A DNA stretch of 42,171 nt, taken from the NCBI GenBank assembly GCA_019693395.1, contig JAAMXP010000488.1, positions 5,311 through 47,481 of the forward strand, given 5' to 3'. Both the position numbers and the translations under genes were made by a program. Shown one piece after another: positions 1-10,800 of this stretch. The DNA comes from Ettlia oleoabundans (Eukaryota; Chlorophyta; Chlorophyceae; Chlamydomonadales). Each line of letters opens with the position of its first letter. The first letter of the stretch is position 1. The notes beneath the pieces are model-generated. The model saw only the letters and a program-made list of their open reading frames with translations. It made no database searches and had not been told where the DNA came from.

Positions 1-2661
1 TCATCTCCTCCCTGTCCCTGTGCTCCAGGGCTGCTGCCTCACCTTGTCTGTGAGTGTCTGCACTGGAGCAACTGTGATGGAGTCACCGGTGTGAACGCCC
101 ATGGGGTCCACGTTCTCTATAGAGCAGATGATCACCACATTGTCAGCAAGGTCCTGCACCAGGGCTCGCCTCGGGGCATGCTTGGGTGCAGTCACAGCAT
201 GCGTTGGCCCGGGCAATTTGCTTGGTGTAGGGGCAGGAGTGCAGTGGCGCGTGCGTGTGCATGCGTGGGCTGGTCCTCGCCGCGAACCGCCAGGCCTGGT
301 GCACACGACAGGCCAGCACTACTCAGCAGGGCAGCCAGGCATTGGAGTGGAGAAGGAGGCTGGCAGGCCAGGGGAGGCAGCCGCAGAAGTAGAAGTAGAA
401 GTGGAAGTAGTGTGTGTGAGGGTACTATTTGTGTCATTGTTTGTTGCTGCTGCCGCTCGTGCTGGTGATGTGTCTCACCCGCATCACTTCCAGCTCAAAC
501 TCCTTCCACCCCAGCAGGCTCTGCTCAATCTGCACTTGGCTGGTCATGGAGGCAGACAGACCCGCCTTGCAGATCTCACTGCACGCACGCAGGGCAGCAG
601 CAGGGGAGTGTTGGGAGTTGCAATGCAGGGAGCGCGAGCGCTTAATGCAGGCAGTTCAACTGTGTCTGACCCTGCAGCCCGCCCAACTCAGCCCAGCCCG
701 GTGTGTGGCCCAGCTCAGCTGCCAGCGTACAGGGGTCAACCCGTGAGAACACAGCAAGGAGCCACAGTCGCCTGGCCATGTGCAACAAGCAAGCCAGCCA
801 GCCTCTCTCAGAGCAGCCACCACCCACCACAGAGCTTTAACAAGCACAGCTCAGCCGTCAGGCAGCCCCCCTGCAGCCCTCCCTGCCGCACTCACGCAAA
901 CTCGTCCATGTTGTACGCAATGCCGCCGCCTGTGCCTCCCAGCGTGAATGCGGGGCGGATGATGAGGGGTAGGCGTCCAATCTCCTGCGCCGCTTTCATG
1001 CACTCATCCATGTTGGTGGCAATGCAGCTCTGCGCCATGTTCAGACCCAGCTTGTCCATGGCCTAACGCACAGGGAGGGAAGCAGGCAGGCACGGGCGGG
1101 CAGGCGGGCATGTGGCATGAGAAGAACACAACAGAGGGCGAAATTTTAGGTTGCAGGCACACAGGCAAGCATGCAGGCAGGCAGGAAACGCGGTCTGCAG
1201 GCAGTTGTCAAGACGTGCGATACATGGCGATGGGGATCCAGCCCTCTCAATCTTTCACCCTCCCATGCACACTTTGGCAAACAGCTCCCGGTCCTCTGCC
1301 TTGTTGATTGATTCCAGCTTGGCGCCGATCAGCTCCACGCCGTACTTGTCCAATATGCCCCGCTGAAATGAGGAGGGGAGGGTCAGAAGTCAGGAGGGAA
1401 AGCAAGGAGGGTATTGGGGGAGGGAGCGCCACAAGCCACGGACACAAGTACCATCGTGGGGGTGCCTGATGCTAACCTAGAGGTTGCCACCAAAGTGCAT
1501 ACACATGCACACGGGCACCTGCAATACCACCATCAATCCCTTCCCTTCATCGCTGCCCGCTACCCGCGCACCTCAGAGAGCGCCTTTGCCAGGTTGAGGC
1601 CCGTCTGGCCACCCATGGTTGGCAGTATCGCATCTGGTCGCTCCTTCTCCAGTATCTGCTCCACCAGCTCGGGCGTCATGGGGCCCACATAGGTGCGGTC
1701 GGCTGTGCCCGGGTCAGTCATGATGGTGGCGGGATTGGAGTTGAGCAGGATCACCTGGTAACCCTCAGACCTAAAACAAAACAACAGGAAGGCGCCAATG
1801 AGTAGCAAGCAGCCGGTGAAAATGAAGGGTGGCAGGCAGCAGATACAGACAGACGCAGTTTGGACGCGCAACCGAACCAACAACCGAGGAAGAGTTGCTG
1901 CCAGTCATGGATGGACACAGCAAACCCTGCCTGCAGGCACACAGCGGCCTTATGCCGGCCCCCTGGACGCAACCACTCAAGATACATTGCCCTGGCATCC
2001 CACTAACCCAGCCCTAACACAGGGTGCTGTCTTGCCGCTCACTTGAGAGCCTTGCAGGCCTGGGTGCCCGAGTAGTCAAACTCACATGCCTGGCCTGCAC
2101 GTGGGGAGGCATTGGGGCAATGATAAGAGTGGCAACTATGTGGCTGTGCCTAAAGACCCTTCCTCTACAGGAAAAGGCAAACGGCAGCTGCACCCCGCCT
2201 TGACGGGCAGGTGGGCTCAGGCGGCAGAACGGCAACCCTCGCCGTCACTCACCGATAACGATCGGACCGGCTCCCAAAATCATGATCCTACGACAACCAA
2301 GCAAGAGAGGCAGGGTTCAGAGAGGTTGGTGCATGCCAACCTAGGGCTTTGGCGCTCAAAGCTCTCACATGACCCCCACCGGGCGTACCCTGCAGTTGAC
2401 GCGAAGATCTGTATCCATTACTCACTTTTTCAGATCAGAGCGCTTTGCTACTTGCTTGGCGGAGGGGCTGTCCCAGGCTCGGAACTCTGCAGGCGCCCCG
2501 CTGGTTGTAGCCTTCTCAGGGGCTGCCACAGACTCGATCCGCACCACTGTGTGTTTCTGCTGCCTGCCCTGCCCAGGCAGCCGCCGCAGCTGAGCGGGGC
2601 ATTGCAGCCGCTGCTGCTGCAGCAGCAGCCCTGCACCTGCTAGGCTGCAAGAGGATGCCAT
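1..2661 (-). CDS. CARB: Carbamoyl phosphate synthase large subunit, plastid-type, 5' part (partial)
   Basis: Makes carbamoyl phosphate from bicarbonate, ATP and ammonia for arginine and pyrimidine synthesis; in plants and algae it works in the plastid. Eight exons fit in phase: 2661-2426, 2287-2253, 2094-2043, 1770-1572, 1362-1273, 1062-896, 578-479 and 153-43 (990 nt, 330 residues). The gene continues past the left edge, since the family has about 1,070 residues plus transit peptide. The start at 2661 gives an N-terminus rich in Ser, Gln and Arg with no bacterial counterpart, which I infer is a chloroplast transit peptide. Mature homology begins at [15 protein letters not shown]. It continues through [47 protein letters not shown] (ATP-grasp nucleotide loop) and [20 protein letters not shown], so this is the N-terminal carboxyphosphate half. 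The promoter is shared with the divergent DPH5. The intron that starts at 42 runs off the window. Confidence 0.96.
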
Positions 2662-2850
2662 TTTAGGCTTTGAGGAATAGATACACTCACTGGCGGCGTC
2701 ACTACTATAAACCCTGCTGGGTGTCATGCCTGCTGGCACCACGGCGGCGAGCACAAGAGAGAGAGAGAGAGAGAGAGTATCAATGCATGCATTGCATGCT
2801 TGATAATTGAATCTTCGAATAGGTCAAGCAACACAGTGCTCCCTGGTGCG
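2662..2850. promoter_or_regulatory. Divergent promoter region CARB/DPH5 with GA microsatellite
   Basis: The 189 bp between the two start codons must hold both promoters and 5' UTRs. A (GA)n tract of about 11 units lies at 2757-2779, followed by a small palindromic AT-rich patch (tgcatgcattgcatgc, about 2783-2798). I saw no convincing TATA box. GA/CT tracts are common in plant core promoters, so a role here is possible but inferred. Confidence 0.5.
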
Positions 2851-5051
2851 ATGGTGCTCTACATCGTCGGCCTGGGCTTGGCTGATGAGCGGGACATCAC
2901 CGTCAAGTGAGACTCCGCAGGCCGGCTGGCGTACCGCCATATGTCGCACGAGCCGTTGTCGCAGCTCCATTCGGCACTGCTGCCCTTGCTGCCGCTGGGT
3001 CCTCCAACCTTTGGTTGCACGTCAGCCGCCCTCAAGACTCAACACCCACCCACCCACACCCACGTCACAAGCACACACCACCACCGACCCACCTCATTCA
3101 AAGTGCCTGACTAGCCAGCAGATAAACCCGTTTCATGACTTTGCCATGAGGTTTGGTTTTGACTGCCACCATGGGGCCTGCTCATCTGCCCCACCCACCG
3201 CTATCTGTGCGTGCAGGGGTTTGGATGCTGTGCGGCGCAGCGAGCGCGTGTACCTGGAGGCTTACACCTCGCTACTGCTGGTCTCAAAGGACAAGCTGGT
3301 GGGTGGGCACATGGTGGGGATAGTGGCAGGGCAGCACATGCAGAACTGCTGACTGGGGTGCTGTGATTGTTCCATGGCATCTGGTGGGCTGAAATGGCAG
3401 CACAGGCAATTGGACAGGCAGCGGACAAGAAAGGATGCACGGCGTGACACAGTGTGACCACTCACCAGGCTGAGCTGTGTGCGTGTGCAGGAGGAGTTCT
3501 ATGGCAAGGAGGTGATTGTGGCAGACCGGGAGATGGTGGAGATGGTAGGTATTGGTGATGAAGTTTGTGGATGTGTGGGTTGGTATTTTAAAGCGCGAGC
3601 ACGCCACATGAGGGGTGATGTCGCTCCTAGGTTCCTTTGCTCCTAGGTTCCTGCATGGTGTGCACTGCCACCCCATACTAGATCGCTGGCCGCGCGGTTG
3701 GAAACAAGCGGTGGTTGTGCCACCCACTGCTGGCTTTTGATGTGCAGGAGGCTGACAGCATACTGGAGGGTGCTGAGGAGCGAGACGTGTCGTTCCTCGT
3801 AGTGGGGGACCCATTCGGGTGAGACCGTTGAGCCACCGCCGCTACCATCAAAGCCTGACTGCAGCGTGCCAGTGACTGGTCATCTGCCCTGCCCCCGTCC
3901 GCAACTCCTGGCGCCCACCCCACCCCCCCGGCCTCACACACTACCCCGACCCACCATCACCACCACCAACATAAAGCCACAAGCCTCACAATACAAAAAC
4001 TATACCATACTTGGCAGGCCTGGGCGCGTGCTTCATGTGCATGCGTCTACCAATCAATCAGGCTCATCATGCTTCCCTGCTGCCCATTTCTTGCCGCGCA
4101 ACCCCTACCCTGCAGCGCCACCACCCACACCGACCTTGAGCTGCGCGCACGTGGGCGCGGCATCCCCGTGCGTGTCGTCCACAATGCTTCCATCATAAAC
4201 GCGGTGGGCGCGTGTGGGCTGCAGCTCTATAGGTTTGGCGAAGCTGTGTCCATTGTCTTCTTCACAGGTAGGCATGCACAGGTGGGGTGATGGGGACCAG
4301 GGGGTAAGCTGACGTCACGAGGAAAGTAACTCGTCTGCCCCTCTCACTCCCTTGTTGTGTGGTTAGCGCGACGCACGTCAGGCCGGTTGAATCGCTGTTG
4401 TGGCTCACAAAGTTAGCCCCTGCCACAGACCATGCCGTCACAATTTACCCGTCCCGCCCCGAATGCCGCAACCCCCCAAGCCCGCCTACTGCAGACAGCT
4501 GGCGCCCCGACTCCTTCTACGATCGCATCTTAAGCAATCGCCGCGCAGGCCTGCACACGCTGTGCCTGCTGGACATCAAGGTGAAGGAGCCCAGCCTGGA
4601 GAGCCTGGCACGCGGCAGGAAAGTGTACGAGCCACCACGCTTCATGACCGTCAACACCGCGGTGCAGCAGCTGCTGGAGGTGGAGGGGCAGCGAAGCGAG
4701 GGGGCGTACGGAGCCGACACCCTCTGTGTGGGGGTTGCGCGCCTGGGCTCAGACAGCCAGCGCATTGTGGCGGGCAGCATGAGCCAGCTGCTGACTCAGG
4801 ACTTTGGGCCACCGCTGCACTCGCTGGTTATTGCGGGGGACACACACCCGTTGGAGCAGGAATACCTGCAGCAGTTCATGGTGAGCGCGGCAGGGGAGCG
4901 GGCCAGCGCAGGCAGCCAAAGAGCAGCAGCAGACACAGCACCGGCAGCAGCAGGCAGCAACATGGGTGACGGCCAACACCACTGACCTTTTCCCTCTAAC
5001 AATTTTGTTCCCTCTAACAATTTTGTTCAGTTATTGTTTCCTACCAATTAG
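2851..5051 (+). CDS. DPH5: Diphthine methyl ester synthase (DPH5)
   Basis: SAM-dependent methyltransferase of diphthamide synthesis, which modifies the conserved histidine of elongation factor 2 in the cytosol. Exons: 2851-2906, 3217-3298, 3491-3544, 3748-3818, 4116-4267, 4495-4880 and 5031-5051 (822 nt, 273 residues; human protein about 285). Seen: N-terminal [20 protein letters not shown], then [83 protein letters not shown] and the C-terminal [17 protein letters not shown]. These are the tetrapyrrole-methylase fold motifs of this family. The 3' end is uncertain. Splicing 4880 to 5031 adds LLFPTN and a TAG, giving the usual family length. Reading through instead stops at 4985 after 35 low-complexity residues (301 in total). 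A UGUAA signal follows at 5098. The start at 2851 matches the family N-terminus. Confidence 0.95.
4993..5028 (+). repeat. Perfect 18-bp tandem duplication at the last DPH5 acceptor
   Basis: Two head-to-tail copies of an 18-bp unit (cctctaacaattttgttc) lie at 4993-5010 and 5011-5028. Each carries a CTAAC branch-point-like motif and a T-rich tract, but only the second is followed by AG, at 5029-5030, the inferred acceptor of the final exon. Confidence 0.85.
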
Positions 5052-5097
5052 GATGGACTCTATTGTTTCTCACCCACCATGATAAAACCGTCTTGTT

Positions 5098-5102
5098 TGT
5101 AA
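5098..5102 (+). terminator. UGUAA poly(A) signal, DPH5
   Basis: TGTAA, the usual chlorophyte polyadenylation signal, lies 47 nt after the TAG at 5051. Together with the facing signal of RPL23A at 5307-5303 it bounds a gap of about 200 bp between two convergent transcripts. Confidence 0.6.
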
Positions 5103-5302
5103 CCAATCATATAAAAACGTCGGATTGTTGAACGTGAAATGACTGGTCTTGCTGCTTGGCCACCGGCCGCGTGGCTCCCCAGGGGCCCACCCCGCCTGGA
5201 CGCACCCACCACCCTGAACTTGAACCTTTGGTAGTGAGCCTGGCTCTCTTGCAGGGCTGCCTCCTGAGGTGAACACTGGCCGCATCAGTTCAGGAAGGGT
5301 TG

Positions 5303-5307
5303 TTACA
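5303..5307 (-). terminator. UGUAA poly(A) signal, RPL23A
   Basis: TGTAA read on the minus strand lies 85 nt downstream of the inferred TAA (5394-5392). It supports the final exon chosen for this gene. Confidence 0.6.
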
Positions 5308-5391
5308 TGGCAGCAAGCATGCAACAGGTGATGCGGGCAGAGCAAGCCGTGCTGCAGACGCTGCTGCTGCCACGCTGGATCGGCGTCACGT

Positions 5392-7562
5392 TTAGCTGCA
5401 TTCAGGCAGGCAGGGGTAAGGGGCGCAACACACATCTCAGCCTCAGCAAATCTATCCATTATGTCAGTGCAGCAATACGGGCTGCGGCCCTTAAAGCAGC
5501 AAACCAACCATGCAACCAGCCAGCACACACGCATTCCAAAAAGGCAACGAACAAATAAGCTAGCCAGACAGCATGCAAGCGCAGTCCCAGTGCGTGCCAC
5601 GCACATGATGCCGATCTGCAATGCAGGAAGGCAGGAGAAAGGCGGCAGACAGAAAGTCAGTGCGCATGCCTTCGTCAGCAACGGGCACATGCATACGCAC
5701 TGCACTGCCGACTAGGAACATTACAACCTGCAACACAGTCCCACTCGCACCAGCCATAGCTAGAGCAACCTGCCACTGCGCAAGACGAGCAAACTTGCAA
5801 ACTCGCCATCAATGACATCAACTCCACCCGCGGCCACCCATTTGCCAGTCACCTTGTTGGCGACGTCGAGCGCGTCGTAGTCGGGTGTGAGCCGCACATA
5901 CGCCTTCTTCTGGCCGTCAGGCCGGATCAGGGTGTTGATCTTCTTGGTCTGGATGTCGTACAGACGACCCACAGCGCGCTTGATGGTCGCCTTGTCCGCG
6001 CGCACATCCACAATGAACACCTGCAGGGCCAAGTGTGCGGCAGGAAGGTATGAGGGAGGTCAAATAGAAGGAAAGCAAACAGGCACGCAACAGATAGGTA
6101 GATCAACCCAATCAAGGCTGGACCAAAGTGGCACGGGAGCAAAAGAGAAACGTTGGCTGGGCTCAGAGAAAGGTTGAGGTGGGCTGTGCGTGCGTGGGGT
6201 CATGGGTGCTGGCTGGCGGGGTGGGGGGGTAGGGGCGGGCCCTGGCATGCCCACTACACACTTGGCTGCTGCACTTTGCCACTTTGCTCAAGCATGCTGT
6301 TCTGCATAACCAGAGCTTGAAAGCTGCATATGGGGTTTTCAATGCCGCTTGCTGTGTAATGAACCGACCATCGCACCAACTCCAACACTTTGAGCCAGAA
6401 GAAGTCGAAGCCTAGTCTGCCTGCTGCCAGCACCCCTCTTGCTGCTCTGGCGTCCCACCGCACACAACGGGCAGCTGCGCATGGTGGCAGCTCCAGCACA
6501 TTGGGAGCTGCATCTCCAAAACTGCAAAAGGCTGCGCTGCCGTTCAGCTCGAGTGTTTTGGCTGCAATCACTCCCAAACGTTAGCGCCTGCTTCTCAAAG
6601 CTTGCTGGTGCGCCCAGATGCTGCCATCTATCTTCCAACAGCAAGTCAGCAGCTCTCAACTCGTGAGCCCACCTGGCCACCATCCCGCCACTCACCAGCG
6701 TGTTGTTGTCCTCAATCTTCTTCATGGCCGATTCAGTGGTCAGGGGGAACTTGATCACTGAGTACTCATCCAGCCTCTGCCGCGGCGGCGCGCTGCGCAC
6801 ACAAGAAAATAAACACAGCATCCGCAAGACAGCGCTTGACACTTGCAGCACAGCAAACACCTTGCCGATTAAACTCTACCAGCAAAGCCCCCTCGTAGCT
6901 ATATATTCTTGCGGTCACTGCTGATCCCCATAGGTTGTGCCGCACATCAACCAAAACATGCAGGGAGCTGCCAAATGCCCGCTGGCCAGTGCTGCCCAGG
7001 CGGCGCCAGCCCGCCACAAGCTGGCCGCACCGCTGCGTCAGCTGTACTACTCGCACTTGCACTTCTTCCAGTCGCCCTTGCTGCTGCCAGCTGTGTGCTG
7101 CTGCACGGACTTGACAGACTACGGCGCATTGCTGCCTTTGCCGCCTTTGCCGCATGCGGCAACTGACTGGCAAGTCCTGGCCGGGCTTGTGTACCTGATG
7201 CGTGGGAACTTGGGGTCCCGGCTGCGCACAAGGGTCTTGGGCCTGTGGAACACCACGCTGTAGCGGGGCTTGCGGGTCTTCTTGAACTGGCTCTTCTTGA
7301 CCGCCTTGGCGGCCTTGGCGGCCTTGCTCTTGTCTGCGGTGGCAACAGAGGGAAAGCAGGCGCTCCCAGGAAGGTGAACACAGGCTGCCAGCACACACGA
7401 TGCCGGGCCAGAGCTTTGTTGACGTGGTTTTGTCGCTTTATATTATTCCGAACGGGTTGCACTGGTTCCTGACAGAGCTTGAAGCCCGCCGGGGTGCCCC
7501 GCCGCGCCTATTTTACTGCCATGCTGCAGCGAGGCTGGCGGGTCCTCACCAGCAGGCGCCAT
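5392..7562 (-). CDS. RPL23A: 60S ribosomal protein uL23 (L23A)
   Basis: Large-subunit ribosomal protein at the peptide exit tunnel, part of the docking site for SRP and nascent-chain factors. Six exons: 7562-7550, 7333-7195, 6792-6696, 6020-5853, 5615-5605 and 5395-5392. Together they give 432 nt and 143 residues; the human protein has 156. It begins [18 protein letters not shown], a basic tail typical of the family, then [59 protein letters not shown] and YDALDVANK. The conserved ending IGII is rebuilt only if an 11-nt micro-exon (5615-5605) is joined to a last exon whose coding part is CTAA, which completes Ile and supplies the stop. Without it the frame stays open about 170 codons. The first exon is only 13 nt, a layout often seen in ribosomal protein genes. 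Divergent from the COG0523 gene. Confidence 0.95.
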
Positions 7563-7856
7563 CCTAGTCCCAATCCGAGCCGAGAAAGAGGCAGATGCCA
7601 CGGCATTCTGCGGCCATGAACCCCTGAATGACCCGGGCCGCCTGCGTGGCGTTGACAGTCCACGTTCACAGTTGCAAAGTTGCATGGCACGTTGCACAAG
7701 CGAATTGTGTGACGCGGCACCAACTGATGCGACGTCCCGGTCGACACTTCTAGTACATGCGGTGACATCCACCGCGCTAACGAGGCAGCCCTGTGGAAAC
7801 CTTTGTCAAAGCACAACGGGGCGTTCGTGTTGCTTCCAAGACGACCGGTGGCAGCC
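7563..7856. promoter_or_regulatory. Divergent promoter region RPL23A/COG0523 GTPase
   Basis: 294 bp between start codons; nothing coding is supported. The stretch on the COG0523 side is free of in-frame ATGs between 7803 and 7857. I see no clear TATA box or zinc-response element. Confidence 0.4.
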
Positions 7857-10800
7857 ATGGTAGCACAGCTGCAGGGTGCCGGTGGGCCACTAGCTGGCCC
7901 GTCGCCTGCCACTGCTGACAGCAGGCTTCCCTGTACCATCCTCAGCGGCTTTTTGGGCTCGGGCAAGACCACACTGCTGACACACATCTTGCGCAATAAG
8001 GAGGGTCTGAGGTGGGGTGAAGCTTGCAACTTATAGGTTTTAACAGCCCCGCCCCATGCTTGTTTGCAACCGTCGTTCTACTTCTAAGGCAGAACTCACG
8101 TGCAGCATTGCTGCGCTTGAACCCCATTTTAACATACATTTCCTGCACCCCCAGTCGCGAGGTACATTGCCGCTGCTCTTTTTGGGCACAGGTGCGCGGT
8201 GATAGTGAACGACATGGCGGAGCTCAACATAGACGCGTCCCTGGTGAAGACCGCCAGCCTGGTGCAGGCGGAGGAGCAGCTGGTGGAGCTCAGCAACGGC
8301 TGTATCTGCTGCACGCTGCGTGCTGACCTTGCGGTAGAGGTGGCTCGGCTGGCGGCTGAGGGGCGGTACGACTACTGTGTCATTGAGAGCACAGGCATCT
8401 CGGAGCCGCAGCAGGCACGTGCGGCAGGGCTTCAGGGCCAAACAGGCCGGGCTAGGCAGGAGGCATGGCAGGCGGATGGTTGGCAGAGCGTTGGTCCCAT
8501 CTGTTAGTTGCACTTGCAGCCAAGCTGCGCTGACCATGGGCAGCAGGCCCGCAGGCGACTGGAACACAAGGAGACGCTGCGTGCGGCGCAGTTCTCTGAT
8601 GCTGACGGCTAGTGTTTGTGGGCTGCAGGTGGCAGAGACGTTTGCTATGGCTGGTGGGGACGACATGCCAGCTCTGCGTGATGTTGCACGGCTGGACACA
8701 TGCGTCACTGTGGTGGACGCGGCAACCCTCATGGCCAACTTGTGAGTGGCGCACATACAGCAACTCCCGTCTTCCGCATGTGCGGCTGCCTGGAACTACT
8801 GTGGCTCGTTTTTGGCCTTGCACTGGTTGTGTGGTTGTGTGTTTGTGCAAGCAGTTGAGCAGGTCACCAGCTTTGCACCCACCAGGAGGCTACTACTCAC
8901 CCACTCGCTGCCATACCCGTACCTATTGCAATGGCACCTGAGTTGGGCTCTTGGCTGTGCCCACCTGACTTGCTGACCCTTGCCCCGCCCCTGGCCCACC
9001 CATCCCGTCTGCCCTTGCACAGCACCAGCACAGAGAGCCTGGCTGACCGTGGTGTGCCGGCTGAGGAGGGTGGTGATCGCGGTGTGTCTGAGCTGCTGCT
9101 GGACCTGATTGAATTTGCAGACGTGCTGCTACTCAACAAGGTGGGGCACACCCCGCCACTACCATGGGGGATAGCGTACGGGACCTCAACTGCACTGGCA
9201 CACCCCTGGAACCCAACCACCCCTCACCAATCCACCCACCACGTGACCAATTTGAACCTCAGTGAACGATTGCAAAGAAGACACCTGCTTACAGCACCTT
9301 TGCTGCGCTCCCGTCTGCATCTGCAGGTTGACCTTGTTCCTGGCGATGAGCAGGAGCAGCTGCTGGGCCTGCTGCGCACACTCAACCCAGTGGCCGATAT
9401 TCTGCCAACACGCAACTCGTGCGTGCCTCTTTCCCGTGTGATTAACACTGGGCGGTTCAGCATGGAAAAGGCGGCTCGCAGCGCGGGATGGCTCAAGGTG
9501 GGCGGGGTGCAGGCGTCTTTTGTGCAGGAAGCAGCCAGCTGCGAGCCAGGCCGTGTCAAAGTGTTGTAGCCCCCATCTCCAGTCTCGCTTGGACTATCAT
9601 TTGTGTGGTCCTCCCACTCACCACCCTGCCGCAGATGCTTCAGTGGGAAATGGTGCCCGAGAGCGAGGAGTACGGTATAGGCAGCTGGGTGTACAGGTGA
9701 CAGAGGGGGGTCGCTGATTGTGATTAAGCTAGGAAATTTGCAAAGCAGGCATGTGTGGATGATACTTGCAATGGCACGCAATGCTACGACCGCTCCCGTG
9801 ATCACTTCTGCTGCTTCAGTTAGCGCAGTCGCTTGCTGGCCTCCTGCTTGTGCGCACATGTTTGAGTTGACAGACCGGCACTTCCCGCCACCCTGGTCTG
9901 CAATGCAGGGCCCGGCGTCCCTTCCACCCCGCCCGCCTGCACGCTTTTCTCACCCGCCACTTTGTGCTGCAAGAGCCGGACTGGTCTGAAGCGCTTGAGG
10001 CAGAGCATGACCACCAGCACGGCCACGATCACCGGCACGAGCATGGGCATGGGCACAGACAAAGGCAGCATGGCCTACCACACCCACACCCACACTCACA
10101 CCCTCACAGCAAGGCCTGCAGTCATGGCCACAGTTGCGGTCAGGCAGGTCCCGGCCCCCTGCAGCCAGCAAGCCAGCATGTGAGCTGCCTGGATGTGGGT
10201 GCTGTGGCGGGGGCCGTGGCGCAGGCATCTCACGCCTCACAGGCGGCGGCGGCGGCGCTGCACAGCCTGGTGCAGCAGGCGGCTGCAAGTGGCAGCATCA
10301 GCAGCCAGGTGCAGGCGCTGCTGGCAACGGTAGCGGCAGCCGCTTCGGCGGCGGCGGCAGCCTCCAGCGCAGCAGCCTTGCTGGTGTCACAGCTTCAGCT
10401 TGGCGGCGGCAGCAGCAGTGGTGCTGTCACGGCAGATGCACCGGCCTCCCCGTCTAATGGCACCGCCTCTCCTTTGCACCAGCAGCACGCAGAGCAGCAG
10501 CAGCAGCAGCAGCACCGCCACCACCATGTGCCCCACCTGCCTGTGGTGCCAGCTGCGGAAGCCCAGCGGCGCCAGGCCCTGCTCACCTCCTCGTACGGCC
10601 AGCTGCTGCGCTCCAAGGGATTTGTATGGCTGGCCACACGACCAGACCTGTGCGCGGAATGGAGCCAGGTGGGGAGGCTGCCCCCAACATGTTGCAGCCA
10701 CTGACCGCATGTGAACCCAATATCAATAAGTGCGAAGCTGCATCTGAGGCCTGGGCCGCCGTGGTTGTGAACAAGCATTGCCCGGTACTCTGGCAAGCCA

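Noticed and set aside
101..1066. 321-codon plus-strand open frame
   Set aside because: It runs antisense across three CARB exons and their introns, has no motif, and is a by-product of GC-rich sequence.
9990..10140. Repeated CAC/CAT triplets that resemble a repeat array
   Set aside because: They encode the His-rich metal loop of the COG0523 protein in frame; this is neither a CRISPR nor a free satellite.
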